DNA from: Salinibacterium amurskyense
Lineage (GTDB): Bacteria; Actinomycetota; Actinomycetes; Actinomycetales; Microbacteriaceae
Length of the DNA: 64,000 nt
NCBI RefSeq assembly: GCF_002797685.1
Contig: NZ_PGFH01000001.1
Coordinates: 682,001-746,000, forward strand
Reading direction: 5' to 3'
Part shown: positions 17,769 through 25,940 of the stretch, piece by piece
How the letters are laid out: the number at the start of each line of letters is the position of its first letter
How positions within the stretch are numbered: the first letter of the stretch is position 1
The notes under the pieces: model-generated
Told to the model about the DNA's origin: nothing
Database searches by the model: none
Seen by the model: the letters and a program-made list of their open reading frames with translations, nothing else
Program-made: the position numbers and the translations under genes

Positions 17769-17952
17769 TGATCAGGCGGGCTGTTTGGCCGGCGGGTTAC
17801 CCGAATAGCGAGCTAGCCGCGCAGCCACAAGCCATCCAGCGACCCAGCGACCCAACCGCTCAATCAGCGAGCGCGTCCTTAAACGCCGAAGGGCGACGAA
17901 CCCCACCCCAGCAGTGCTGGGGGTGATTCGCCGCCCTCGACGGTAAAACTGT

Positions 17953-18035
17953 GGCACGCCTACGCGTGCTCGCCGGCACGCCTACGCGTGCTCGCCGGCA
18001 CGCCTACGCGCGCTCGCCGACACGCTCACGCGCAC
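17953..18035. repeat. 22-bp tandem array, about 3.7 copies
   Basis: Units begin at 17953, 17975 and 17997, each starting GGCACGCCTACGCG; the first two are identical and the third differs by one base. A fourth, degraded unit starts at 18019. The array lies just downstream of the DEAD-box helicase stop. The CTACGCGTG core also occurs in the duplicated element at 14976 and 15032. There are no spacers, so this is not a CRISPR array. Confidence 0.85.
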
Positions 18036-18051
18036 CCGAAAGAGCTAAGGC

Positions 18052-19743
18052 TTAGCGCCCGCTGCTCGATGCGCGACGGTTAGGTCGAACGACCTGGCCG
18101 ACGCGAACCGGTCCGCCGTTGCCGGCCTGTGCGCGACCCTTGCCACCGCGCGGACGCGAGGGGGCTTCGGACTGCTGCTGGCGAGGCTGGTGAGTTGAAC
18201 GCTGTTCGCTTGCACCGGAACCGGCTACAACGGCGCCACGGCCGGAGCCTTGACGGTCGTTGCGCTGCTGGCCACCGCGAGCGCCGCCGCGGGGCTGGCC
18301 ATCGCGAGCGCCTTCACGAGCACCGTCACGGGCGCCATCGCGTGCTGCACCGTTACGGCCGCCACGAGCGCCACCGCCACCGTTGCCGCCACGACCTCCG
18401 GCGCCACCACGGCCACCCTCACGGGCACCATCGCGTTCGCCTTCGTAGAATCCGGCACCTTCGCCACCGCGACGCGAGCGCTTGCGTTGGGCGTTTGCGC
18501 CCTGCGAACGTCCACCCTGCGACTGGCCACGGGCGGGAGCTGCTGCACGAGGAGCAGGCTTCACGTATTCGGCTACCTCGCCGGTCAGGGCCACGACGGC
18601 TTCTGACTTGGCGTTGACGTGCTGCGGGGTCACCGTGATGGCGGCCTTACGCAGCAGCGCTGCGGTGTCTTTGCGCTGGGCGGGAAGAACGATCGTGACG
18701 ACGTCGCCCTCTTCACCAGCACGAGCGGTACGGCCACTGCGGTGCAGGTATGCCTTGTGCTCGGCGGGCGGGTCAACGTGGATGACCAGCTCAATGTTGT
18801 CGACGTGCACGCCGCGCGCGGCAACGTCAGTAGCGACAAGCACCTTCACGTCGCCAGCGGAGAACGCGGCGAGGTTACGGTCACGGGCAACCTGCGAGAG
18901 GTTTCCGTGCAGGTCAACGGCGGGGATTCCGGCATCCGTCAACTGGCGTGCCAGCTTCTTGGCGTGGTGCTTGGTGCGCATGAAGAGGATGCGGCGGCCG
19001 GTGCCCGAAGCGAGCTTCTCGATGAGAACGCGCTTGGATTCGACGCTTTCGGTCTCGAACACGTGGTGAGTCATGGCGGAGACGTGCGAGGTCGCTTCGT
19101 CAACCGAGTGCAGTACCTCGTTGTGGAGGAAGCGGCGAACCAGCTTGTCTACACCGTTGTCGAGGGTGGCGCTGAACAGCATGCGTTGTCCGTTGCTGGG
19201 GGTCTTGTCGAGGATGCGGGTCACGACGGGCAAGAAGCCAAGGTCGGCCATGTGGTCGGCCTCGTCAAGCACGGTGATCTCGATCGCGTCGAGGCTCACG
19301 AAGCCCTGCTTCATGAGGTCTTCGAGGCGACCGGGGCAAGCAACGACGATGTCGACGCCGGCCTTGAGGGCAGCAACCTGGCGGTTCTGGCTGACGCCAC
19401 CGAAGATCGTGGTGGTGTTGAGGCCATAGGCCGCAGCGAGAGGTTCGATCACAGCAGAGATCTGCGTGGCGAGCTCACGGGTCGGTGCGAGTACGAGACC
19501 CAGGGGGCGACCCGAGCGGCGCTTGCCACCCGAGAGCTTGCCGCCGAGGCGAGCAACCATGGGCAGTGAGAAGGCGAGGGTCTTGCCCGAGCCCGTCTTT
19601 CCGCGGCCGAGTACGTCGCGGCCATTGAGGGTGTCGGGAAGGGTGTCGAGTTGGATGGGGAACGGCGTGGTCTTGCCATCGGCTGCAAGAGCAGCAACGA
19701 GAGGGGCGGGTACGCCAAGCGAGCTAAAAGTTTGTTCAGTCAA
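18052..19743 (-). CDS. DEAD-box RNA helicase with an Arg/Gly-rich tail
   Basis: 563 residues. The Q-motif (FSSLGVPAPLVAALAADGKTTPFPIQ) is followed by Walker A GRGKTGSGKTLAF near 46, PTRELATQI, CPGRLEDLM, VLDEADHMADLGF (DEAD), SATLDN, VATDVAARGVHVDNIELVIH and HRSGRTARAG. A basic RGG-type tail of about 150 residues (GAREGGRGGAGGRGGNGGGG and similar) binds RNA in related proteins. Expected roles are ribosome assembly and unwinding of structured mRNA, often at low temperature. The start is placed at TTG 19743, about 10 nt behind a GAAAGG; a longer frame to 19809 has no ribosome site. A roughly 295-bp leader precedes it, with a perfect palindrome at 19803-19817. Confidence 0.92.
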   Translation of the reverse strand: MTEQTFSSLGVPAPLVAALAADGKTTPFPIQLDTLPDTLNGRDVLGRGKTGSGKTLAFSLPMVARLGGKLSGGKRRSGRPLGLVLAPTRELATQISAVIEPLAAAYGLNTTTIFGGVSQNRQVAALKAGVDIVVACPGRLEDLMKQGFVSLDAIEITVLDEADHMADLGFLPVVTRILDKTPSNGQRMLFSATLDNGVDKLVRRFLHNEVLHSVDEATSHVSAMTHHVFETESVESKRVLIEKLASGTGRRILFMRTKHHAKKLARQLTDAGIPAVDLHGNLSQVARDRNLAAFSAGDVKVLVATDVAARGVHVDNIELVIHVDPPAEHKAYLHRSGRTARAGEEGDVVTIVLPAQRKDTAALLRKAAITVTPQHVNAKSEAVVALTGEVAEYVKPAPRAAAPARGQSQGGRSQGANAQRKRSRRGGEGAGFYEGERDGAREGGRGGAGGRGGNGGGGARGGRNGAARDGARDGAREGARDGQPRGGARGGQQRNDRQGSGRGAVVAGSGASEQRSTHQPRQQQSEAPSRPRGGKGRAQAGNGGPVRVGQVVRPNRRASSSGR

Positions 19744-19802
19744 AACGGTGGTGCCTTTCGGGCATAAGTAACAGATGGGCGTTACACCGGAGGCGCACAC
19801 AC

Positions 19803-19817
19803 CGTTCAAATTGAACG
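19803..19817. promoter_or_regulatory. palindrome in the DEAD-box helicase leader
   Basis: CGTTCAA-A-TTGAACG, a perfect 7-bp inverted repeat around one base, 60 bp upstream of the chosen start. It could be a repressor site or a short RNA hairpin in the leader. The remaining leader, up to 20038, shows no other element I can name. Confidence 0.4.
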
Positions 19818-20038
19818 TGGCAGTGCTGATCTACACCGACCCAATCAGGCGTTTCGCACGGATGCGGCACACAGGTCAGATCTCGAACTTTCGTTCGGCG
19901 CGGATTACTCCAGTTCGCCGGAGAAAGTTATCTACGAGCCTCACGTTTCTGATTGACGTGGGCGAGAAGAGGGAAGCGTTCTACGACGCAGGGAAACATA
20001 ATTGTTTCGCAAGTTCCCCCAGCGTAGCAGTTATGCGC

Positions 20039-20641
20039 CTAGTAGCGCTCGCCTACCGGCACTTGCACAGTCAGAGTGTTCCCGGCCTGCGCGAGCGGGC
20101 AGGCCCAGGCGGGGTCGTAGGCGCACGACGGGTTGTACGCAAAGTTGAAGTCGAGCACGAGCGACTCGGGCGTGCTGCCCGGCCCAAGGTCGGCACCCTT
20201 GACGGTGTCGAGAAGGTAGCGGCCACCACCGTAGGTTCCGCCCTTAACTCGAGAGAGAGCATCCTTCACGGGGATGAAAATTCCGCCGCCATACGACGCC
20301 AGGCGCCACACATCGAGCGAGCCAACTGACTCAATCTCGACCGTGCCGAGCAGGTCGAACGGCACAACGCCATCCGTTCCTGTCTCCACGTTCATGCGGC
20401 GACCGTCGCCAGGAACAATGGATGCTTCGAAGCGCCAGTCGGGATTGTACGACTCAAACGGCAGCCCCTTGAAGCCGCGCAGGTCCTCCGGCAATAGCGG
20501 CGAAGCTGGATGCGTGGCGAACATCTCATCTCGTCCCGCACGCCAGTCGGCGTGGGCGCTCGCGGCATCCGGATTCTCGCGGATAGCGGCGTAGAGAGCA
20601 AAGTTGCGGCGGCGCCAGTCGGCTACTTCAAGAGCGGTCAT
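20039..20641 (-). CDS. DUF1684 family protein
   Basis: 200 residues of the DUF1684 family. Recognisable stretches are the N-terminal WRRRNFALYAAIRENPDA, the central VPFDLLGTVEIES, FIPVKDALSRVKGGTYGGGRYLLDT, and the family hallmark LDFNFAYNPSCAYDPAWACP near the C-terminus, ending in VPVGERY. The biochemical function of the family is not established. There is no signal peptide, so it is cytoplasmic. The cysteines in the hallmark motif are conserved in the family. It is followed by the DEAD-box helicase leader; the 121-bp gap to topoisomerase IB upstream shows no gene. Confidence 0.85.
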   Translation of the reverse strand: MTALEVADWRRRNFALYAAIRENPDAASAHADWRAGRDEMFATHPASPLLPEDLRGFKGLPFESYNPDWRFEASIVPGDGRRMNVETGTDGVVPFDLLGTVEIESVGSLDVWRLASYGGGIFIPVKDALSRVKGGTYGGGRYLLDTVKGADLGPGSTPESLVLDFNFAYNPSCAYDPAWACPLAQAGNTLTVQVPVGERY

Positions 20642-20762
20642 GAGTTCAGGCTAACCCGCGCAGCCGACAGCGAGCTTGGTGGGGCGCTTGCCTTCAGCAA
20701 CCGCCAGCGCGAAACGCGCCAGCGCAAACCCCGCCCCCTTGAAACGCGCAGCCAACAGGCCG

Positions 20763-21758
20763 CTACTTGTCGCGCGAGAGCAGCGCCCGCACTTCACTCT
20801 CGGCCGAGGTGAGCCGCTGCGGGTTGATTGTCTCGCCGGCAGAGAACAGGTCGACGATGCGCGGGTCAACGTAGCTTTTCTTGGCGATGGCGGGGGTGTT
20901 GCCAAGTACCTCGGCTGCCGCTTCCATCGCCTCGCGAATAGCGCGCGATCGTGCCCGCTGGCTCAGTTTCTTCACCGCTACGTCGGCTGCGGCTGCGCTC
21001 ACCGCCAGACTCGATGCCGCCGCGATCGTGCCGCGCAGGGTGCGAAAGTCCTTGGCCGTGAAGTCACCACCTGTGCGTTCGCGAACGTAGTCGTTGATAT
21101 CCGCTGCGGTGAGGGAGCGGCGCTCGCGGCCTTCCCGCCAGGAGAGAACCGAAGCATCGGGAGCACTGCGCAGGCGGCGTCGAATGAACTCGGCGAGGTC
21201 GGCATCCACAATTTCGCTCTCCCACTGTTGACCGCTCTTGGCGGGAAAGCAGAGCTGCACGCGATCGCCGACAACGGTGACGTGATCGCACAGGAGAGTG
21301 GAGAGGCCGTGACTGCCGTGTTCTTCGGCATAGCGCTCGCTGCCAACGCGCAAGGAGCCGGTGTCGAGCATCCGAAAGGCTGCGGCAAGAGTGCGCTCAC
21401 GAGGGTCTTCGCTCGAACGCAAGGTGCGGGTGACGACGCCGCGAGCGCCCGGCAACACGGCGGCAAGTTCAAGAGCGCGGTCGAACTTCACGCGGTCTTG
21501 CCGTTCGCGCCAGGCTGGGTGGTAAATGTACTGGCGGCGGCCCGCCTCATCGAACCCGGTCGCGAGAACGTGACCGTTCTCGTAGGGGCAGATCCAGACT
21601 TCGGTCCAGGCGGGTGGAATGCCGAGCGCCGCAAACCGCGACTTGAGGTCGGCGTCGGTGACCGTCGCGCCGGCAGGGTCACTGTAGCTGAAGCCCTTGC
21701 CTGATCGCTTGCGCGAGTAACCACGCCCTGATGTGTTGCTCCGCCGCAGTCGAGGCAC
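20763..21758 (-). CDS. DNA topoisomerase IB
   Basis: 331 residues, the size of bacterial/poxvirus-type TopIB. The N-terminal domain contains GFSYSDPAG, DADLKSRFAALGIPPAWTEVWI and HVLATGFDEAGRRQYIYHPAW. Catalytic-domain motifs include the conserved Arg in GSERYAEEHGSHGLSTL, the Lys in CFPAKSGQQW, DFTAKDFRTLRGT, and the C-terminal IAKKSYVDPRIVDLF with the nucleophilic Tyr near residue 302. It relaxes supercoils through a 3'-phosphotyrosyl intermediate. The GTG start at 21758 has GAAAGGA 7 nt upstream. The enzyme is accessory to the essential topoisomerases and scattered among bacteria. Confidence 0.93.
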   Translation of the reverse strand: MPRLRRSNTSGRGYSRKRSGKGFSYSDPAGATVTDADLKSRFAALGIPPAWTEVWICPYENGHVLATGFDEAGRRQYIYHPAWRERQDRVKFDRALELAAVLPGARGVVTRTLRSSEDPRERTLAAAFRMLDTGSLRVGSERYAEEHGSHGLSTLLCDHVTVVGDRVQLCFPAKSGQQWESEIVDADLAEFIRRRLRSAPDASVLSWREGRERRSLTAADINDYVRERTGGDFTAKDFRTLRGTIAAASSLAVSAAAADVAVKKLSQRARSRAIREAMEAAAEVLGNTPAIAKKSYVDPRIVDLFSAGETINPQRLTSAESEVRALLSRDK

Positions 21759-21820
21759 CGCGTGTTCCTTTCGCCCCTGCGATTCGGCTCACGCCGACGG
21801 CTGAAGCCAGAACGGTCAAC

Positions 21821-22321
21821 CTAAAGGTTGAGATTACTTCTTCTTGTTGTGCCCCAACTCCACGACGGGGCCAGGCGGCGCAGAGCCGCACCGCGCCACT
21901 GCCAAAACGCCCAGTAGAGCGGCCACAGAAGGGGAGTAAGAAGTCCCGAGCTGAAGATGAGTTGGTCGCGGTAGAGGGTTTTGCCTCCGGGCGCGGCACT
22001 GATCGCCATGGAGTGTTCCCACTGCGTGACGAGAGCGAGGGGACCACTGAGCCCGCGGCCGCTGTCACGCATGATGCGCACGCCGTCAGGGGCATCCGGG
22101 AATGACACATCGATCACTTGTTGGCCCACCGGGAACAGCCCCGCAGCAGCCATGCGCACCGGATGCTCGCCCGCTTGCCACAGCTCAGGAAAGCCGCCAA
22201 CTTCCAACGAGGTGAAAGTCGAGAGCGGTGCCGAGACCTCTTGAAAAACGTGCGGGCTGCGGATGGCGCGCCAAGCGTCGTCGGGGGCACAATCGAGTTC
22301 GAACTTCAGCAGCACGCGCAT
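21821..22321 (-). CDS. SRPBCC-like hypothetical protein
   Basis: 166 residues. The opening RVLLKFELDCAPDDAWRAIRSPHVFQEVSAP resembles START/SRPBCC ligand-binding proteins, in which an amphipathic first strand and a DAW...I..P motif begin the fold. A later QWEHSMAISAAPGGKTLYRDQL agrees with the end of such a domain. A hydrophobic patch, LLTPLLWPLYWAFWQWRG, sits near the C-terminus. The ligand is unknown. The start is the ATG at 22321. It is divergent from the oxidoreductase gene at 22429, with a 107-bp shared promoter region. Confidence 0.65.
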   Translation of the reverse strand: MRVLLKFELDCAPDDAWRAIRSPHVFQEVSAPLSTFTSLEVGGFPELWQAGEHPVRMAAAGLFPVGQQVIDVSFPDAPDGVRIMRDSGRGLSGPLALVTQWEHSMAISAAPGGKTLYRDQLIFSSGLLTPLLWPLYWAFWQWRGAALRRLAPSWSWGTTRRSNLNL

Positions 22322-22428
22322 GCCTCTAGTGTCCTCCTGTCTGATTCAGGAATCCAGAGTGGAACCCGAAGCACCCCAAAAATCGTCCCGAACCCTACAC
22401 TGGATGCACCGATTCGGCAGGAGCCCCG

Positions 22429-23505
22429 ATGTCTATTCCTCCGCACACCAGCCCGAGCCCCGCACCGGCCATTCCCGAGACGATGACCGCGGTAACGTCG
22501 CGGCGCTATGGCGACACCGACGTTCTCGCGATCGAGACGCTCCCGACGCCCACGGCGGGCCCCGGCATGCTGCTCGTGCAGGTTTTGGGCTCCTCGGCCA
22601 ATGCGCTCGACTGGCGTTTGCTCAGTGGCACCCCGCTGTTTGTGCGACTCGTTATGGGGTTGCGTAAGCCGAAGCGGCTGACTCCGGGGGCGGATGTCGC
22701 GGGGCGCGTGGTTGCCGTCGGTGACGGGGTTACCGGCTTTGCGATCGGAGACGCTGTGTTTGGTGAGGCAAACGGCGGAGCCTTCGCCGAGTACGCCACC
22801 GTCACGGCCAAGCATTTTGTCACCCTGCCGCCCGGCATCGATTTCGTGGCAGCGGGAGCAACTCCGGTCGCAGCTCTCACCGCGCTTCAGGGGCTGCGGA
22901 CCAAGGGCGCGGTTCAACCCGGCGATCGGGTGCTCATCAACGGGGCCGCGGGTGGGGTCGGCACTTTCGCCGTTCAGCTCGCGCGCATCCTCGGTGCTAC
23001 CGAAATCACCGCCGTCTGCAGTGGCCGCAACGCCGAACAGTCGCTCGCTCTCGGCGCGACCCGCGTCGTTGATTACGAAACCGAGGACTACATCACGGTC
23101 GGCGGCCAGTACGACGTCGTCTTCGACCTCATGGGCAACCGAACCGCGGACGACATGCGCACCATTTTGGCTCCCGGCGCGCGCTTCGTGGGCGTTAGCG
23201 GTCCCATGAGCAACCGGTGGGTCGGCCCCGTCTTCCACCTCATGCGCATGGCCCGCGCCTTCAAGAAGTCAGATGTCACGTTCCACCAGTTCACCGCCGC
23301 GCCGACTCCCGACGACCTCAGCTACCTCGCCGAGCTACTCGCTTCCGGCGAGCTTGTACCCGCCATCGAACGCGTCGTCGGGCTCGACGGAGTCGTGGAC
23401 GCCATCGACCAGATCGCCTCCAGCCACGGACGGGGCAAGGTTGCGATCGTGCCGGGCGGAGGCGGCAGCGAAGCTGCGGACGGGGCTCCCGGCGGAGCCT
23501 CCTAG
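22429..23505 (+). CDS. NAD(P)-dependent zinc-less alcohol dehydrogenase/quinone oxidoreductase (MDR family)
   Basis: 358 residues of the medium-chain dehydrogenase/reductase superfamily, QOR-like branch. The GroES-like part has TPTAGPGMLLVQVLGSSANA and PGADVAGRVVAVGDGVTGF. The Rossmann fold has DRVLINGAAGGVGTFAVQLA near 165-184, the NADPH-type AxxGVG motif. No structural or catalytic zinc ligands are visible. The C-terminal VVGLDGVVDAIDQIASSHGRGKVAI is typical of the group. It reduces enones or quinones using NADPH; the substrate is unknown. An AGGAG lies 5 nt before the ATG. A glycine-rich tail of about 15 residues follows the usual end. Confidence 0.88.
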   Translation: MSIPPHTSPSPAPAIPETMTAVTSRRYGDTDVLAIETLPTPTAGPGMLLVQVLGSSANALDWRLLSGTPLFVRLVMGLRKPKRLTPGADVAGRVVAVGDGVTGFAIGDAVFGEANGGAFAEYATVTAKHFVTLPPGIDFVAAGATPVAALTALQGLRTKGAVQPGDRVLINGAAGGVGTFAVQLARILGATEITAVCSGRNAEQSLALGATRVVDYETEDYITVGGQYDVVFDLMGNRTADDMRTILAPGARFVGVSGPMSNRWVGPVFHLMRMARAFKKSDVTFHQFTAAPTPDDLSYLAELLASGELVPAIERVVGLDGVVDAIDQIASSHGRGKVAIVPGGGGSEAADGAPGGAS

Positions 23506-23638
23506 CGCCGCTGTGCGGCCGAACTGCGGAACGCAATCTCCCGCGCCACGGCTGACTTCTCGTGGCCCCGGCGGGCAGCCGCTGTCACATTTGGTAACCG
23601 AAGATGACGCCCGCGCGCCCGCGCTTTAGCCTCAAGAA

Positions 23639-24181
23639 GTGAACGATCCCCGCACCCAACCCCAGTACCAGGTCCGCTTTGGCTTCGGTCGCGCTCAAGC
23701 GCACGAGTTGAGCGACGGCGCCGACGTCGTCGTGTGGGCGGATGCTCTGGCCGACGGTTCCACGCCCGCCCCCGAGCTGCCCGGAGAACTCTCGGTGCTC
23801 AGCGCCGGCACCGGGGCAGCCACGGCCGTCGCCGGGTGGGTTATCGCGCAACAAGAACTCAAAGGTGACCGCTTCACCGTCGCCGTCATCGCTGCCGGAA
23901 ACGCGGACGGCGGGTTCGCCGTCGACGACCTCCTCGCGGCGGGTGCGATCGTGGATGCTCTCGCCGATGCCGGCATTGACTATATTTCTCCGGAAGCGGC
24001 ATCCGCTGTTGCTGCTTTCACGGGCCTCAAGTCTGCTCACAACCACTTGTTGTCGGCGAGTACCGCGGGCCAGCAGCTGATTCAGGATGCCGGACGCGGC
24101 GCCCTCGATGCCGCCATTGCCAGCAATTCCGCAGCCAGTTTTGCCATCGTTCAGCACAGTCGGCAACTCGTTCGGGAATGA
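23639..24181 (+). CDS. 2-phosphosulfolactate phosphatase (ComB) family protein
   Basis: 180 residues resembling ComB, which dephosphorylates 2-phosphosulfolactate in the coenzyme M route of archaea. The motifs are DVVVWADAL, FTVAVIAAGNADGGFAVDDLLAAGAIVDAL (the AG...DD..AAG loop) and DYISPEAASAV. Actinobacteria do not make coenzyme M, so a different phosphatase substrate is likely. The start is a GTG at 23639. It is 133 bp behind the oxidoreductase and may share its transcript. Substrate assignment is uncertain. Confidence 0.7.
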   Translation: MNDPRTQPQYQVRFGFGRAQAHELSDGADVVVWADALADGSTPAPELPGELSVLSAGTGAATAVAGWVIAQQELKGDRFTVAVIAAGNADGGFAVDDLLAAGAIVDALADAGIDYISPEAASAVAAFTGLKSAHNHLLSASTAGQQLIQDAGRGALDAAIASNSAASFAIVQHSRQLVRE

Positions 24182-24266
24182 CCCTCGCGCTGTGAGCGTT
24201 GAACCGAATAGTCACTGACTGAGCTACCTGTCATTGACTCACGACATCGACTCAACGGAGGACAGT

Positions 24267-24569
24267 ATGAAGGCAGTAATCGGCGACACCGTCATCGCAG
24301 AAGCACCCCAGGAAGATCTCCTCAAGATTGAGGGTAACTGGTACTTCCCGCCGGCCAGCGTGAACCACGAACTGCTCGAGAAGAGCCCCACCCCGTACCA
24401 CTGCCCGTGGAAGGGTGACTGCCAGTACTTCGTTGTCAGCGCCAACGGCCAGAAGTACCAGGACCGTGCGTTCAGCTACCCGAACATCCTCCCGGGTGCA
24501 GCAGAGCGCGTCGGCAAGGACTTCTCCAACTACGTCACCTTCTGGAAAGAGGTTCAGTTCGTCGACTAA
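24267..24569 (+). CDS. DUF427 domain-containing protein
   Basis: 100 residues of the small DUF427 family. It begins MKAVIGDTVIAEAPQEDLLK and contains the hallmark NWYFPPASVNHELLEKSPTPYHCPWKGDCQYF, followed by KDFSNYVTFW. The family is a small beta-rich fold of unknown function, common in actinobacteria. The start is the ATG at 24267, with GGAGG 5 nt upstream; an in-frame ATG at 24234 has none. A long hairpin at 24583-24647 terminates it. Confidence 0.88.
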   Translation: MKAVIGDTVIAEAPQEDLLKIEGNWYFPPASVNHELLEKSPTPYHCPWKGDCQYFVVSANGQKYQDRAFSYPNILPGAAERVGKDFSNYVTFWKEVQFVD

Positions 24570-24582
24570 TCGACGACTGATG

Positions 24583-24647
24583 GTGCCCCGCTAGAGAGCG
24601 CCGCGTGAACCAACACGGTTCACGCGCACACTCTCGCCCGCGGGCAC
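24583..24647. terminator. bidirectional terminator between convergent genes
   Basis: Inner perfect 10-bp stem CGCGTGAACC (24602-24611) with GGTTCACGCG (24617-24626), loop AACAC. It is extended by partly paired arms AGAGAG/CTCTC and GTGCCC/GGGCAC. It lies in the 93-bp gap between the DUF427 gene (plus) and the CGNR gene (minus). Confidence 0.75.
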
Positions 24648-24662
24648 CTCTTGAGTGCGCAG

Positions 24663-25337
24663 TTAGCGTGCCGCATTGCGAGCACGGTGGCTGCGCACTT
24701 TTGCGCGGTTGCCGCAGCGCTGCATCGAGCACCAGCGGCGGTTGTTTGAACGTGACTCGTCGTAGAAGACAAGCGCGCAGTCATCCGCAGCACATTCACG
24801 GATGCGCTCGTGCTGCTCTTCGCCAAAGAGGAAGACGGCTTCGCGCGCCACGGTTGCGAGCGCCTGACCGGTGCGAACGCGGGTGCGACCGGCCTGCAGG
24901 CTTCCGCCGGCGAGCCGGGGCGGAACATCCGGAGTCGCAGCAAAGAGGTTGATGATGTCGACCTGGCGGGAATCGGGAGTACCGTTCACGCTGAGCGCGG
25001 TGGCAATGCTCGCAATAGCTTCGCGCAAGCCCTTGGCGTCGGTGAGATCGCGATCGGTGACCGTGCCATCGCACGCGTCGAAGCGGCCCTCGAGCCACGT
25101 CGCCAAATCGGCGGGAGTGTTCAGTCGCTCCCACGCGGGGTTGTCGCCCATAGCGCCCGTGTACGCGAAGTCGAGCGCACGCGCACCCGAATCGAACCAC
25201 CACTGACGTGAAGAGCGAGACGTGAACCACTGGCCAGTTGCGCCACCGGCGTTGTCCGTCGGGGGCGTGCTGGTGGGCGTGGCGGCGGGCAGAGTTGCGG
25301 GCGTGCCAATAGGGGTAGCGGTTTCGGGATGATGCAC
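24663..25337 (-). CDS. CGNR zinc-finger/ABATE-domain protein
   Basis: 224 residues. The ABATE-like N-terminal part has FDSGARALDFAYT and WLEGRFDAC. The C-terminal CGNR zinc finger reads RECAADDCALVFYDESRSNNRRWCSMQRCGNRAKVRSHRAR, with four Cys in the right spacing and the CGNR box. These proteins are presumed stress-related transcription regulators with the CGNR finger binding DNA; direct evidence for the family is thin. A Pro/Thr-rich leader of about 30 residues precedes the domain, so the true start might be a later codon. Confidence 0.88.
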   Translation of the reverse strand: MHHPETATPIGTPATLPAATPTSTPPTDNAGGATGQWFTSRSSRQWWFDSGARALDFAYTGAMGDNPAWERLNTPADLATWLEGRFDACDGTVTDRDLTDAKGLREAIASIATALSVNGTPDSRQVDIINLFAATPDVPPRLAGGSLQAGRTRVRTGQALATVAREAVFLFGEEQHERIRECAADDCALVFYDESRSNNRRWCSMQRCGNRAKVRSHRARNAAR

Positions 25338-25448
25338 CTAACCATTATCGCCGGTTACGAGACACCCCGGTGACCGGCTGCGCTCGCGGCCCGACTCGAG
25401 GGCGTGCGACGTGTGCGCTCTGCGACGAAGCGCGATGCGCGGGACAAC

Positions 25449-25916
25449 CTAGCCGCGCGGCCGCGACACGACCCGATGCACCCAGTCGATGCGATTGGTC
25501 GTGCTGAACTTGCGCGAGCACAGCCCGCACGCGAGCACGCGCGTTGGCTTGCGATAGCGATAGTGCTTGTGGCCGGCGGGGCACGTGCCTACCCAGGGTG
25601 CGTACTCATCGGCGATCGCGCCGCCGTGCAGCCGCTTGCCTTCATAGCCGAGCTCTTTCGCTACGGCCTTCCACTGCGCTCCGTGCCCAGCACCGGGGCC
25701 CGCCATCGCATGGGCGATCTCATGCAGCAAGATTTGGTGAATCTCGTCATCCTCATATCGCGCAGCCAAATACCGCGACACCGAAATGCGCTTGTGAGTG
25801 TAATTGCAGAGCCCGGCACGGGTTTTGGCGTTGTCGAAGGTGAACTGCCAACTGTCATCCAAGTGCAATCGGATGAGGGCATCAGCCCACACGCGCACTC
25901 GGGAAAGTTCAGCCAC
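25449..25916 (-). CDS. SprT-like zinc metalloprotease-fold protein
   Basis: 155 residues with the SprT/Spartan-like gluzincin motif HEIAHAMAGPGAGHGAQWK (HExxH near residue 65 and a third His ten residues on). A C-terminal zinc-ribbon remnant follows (CPAGHKHYRYRKPTRVLACGLC). Eukaryotic Spartan cleaves DNA-protein crosslinks; bacterial SprT is largely uncharacterised. RISVSRYLAARYEDDEI before the motif is also typical. It starts 24 bp behind the end of the signal peptidase gene and may be cotranscribed with it, though no functional link is known. Confidence 0.88.
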   Translation of the reverse strand: MAELSRVRVWADALIRLHLDDSWQFTFDNAKTRAGLCNYTHKRISVSRYLAARYEDDEIHQILLHEIAHAMAGPGAGHGAQWKAVAKELGYEGKRLHGGAIADEYAPWVGTCPAGHKHYRYRKPTRVLACGLCSRKFSTTNRIDWVHRVVSRPRG

Positions 25917-25940
25917 CTGTCGAGGCTAATCGATGAAGGG

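Noticed and set aside
17953-18035. Possible CRISPR array
   Set aside because: Units are 22 bp with no spacers and no cas genes are near; it is a simple tandem repeat.
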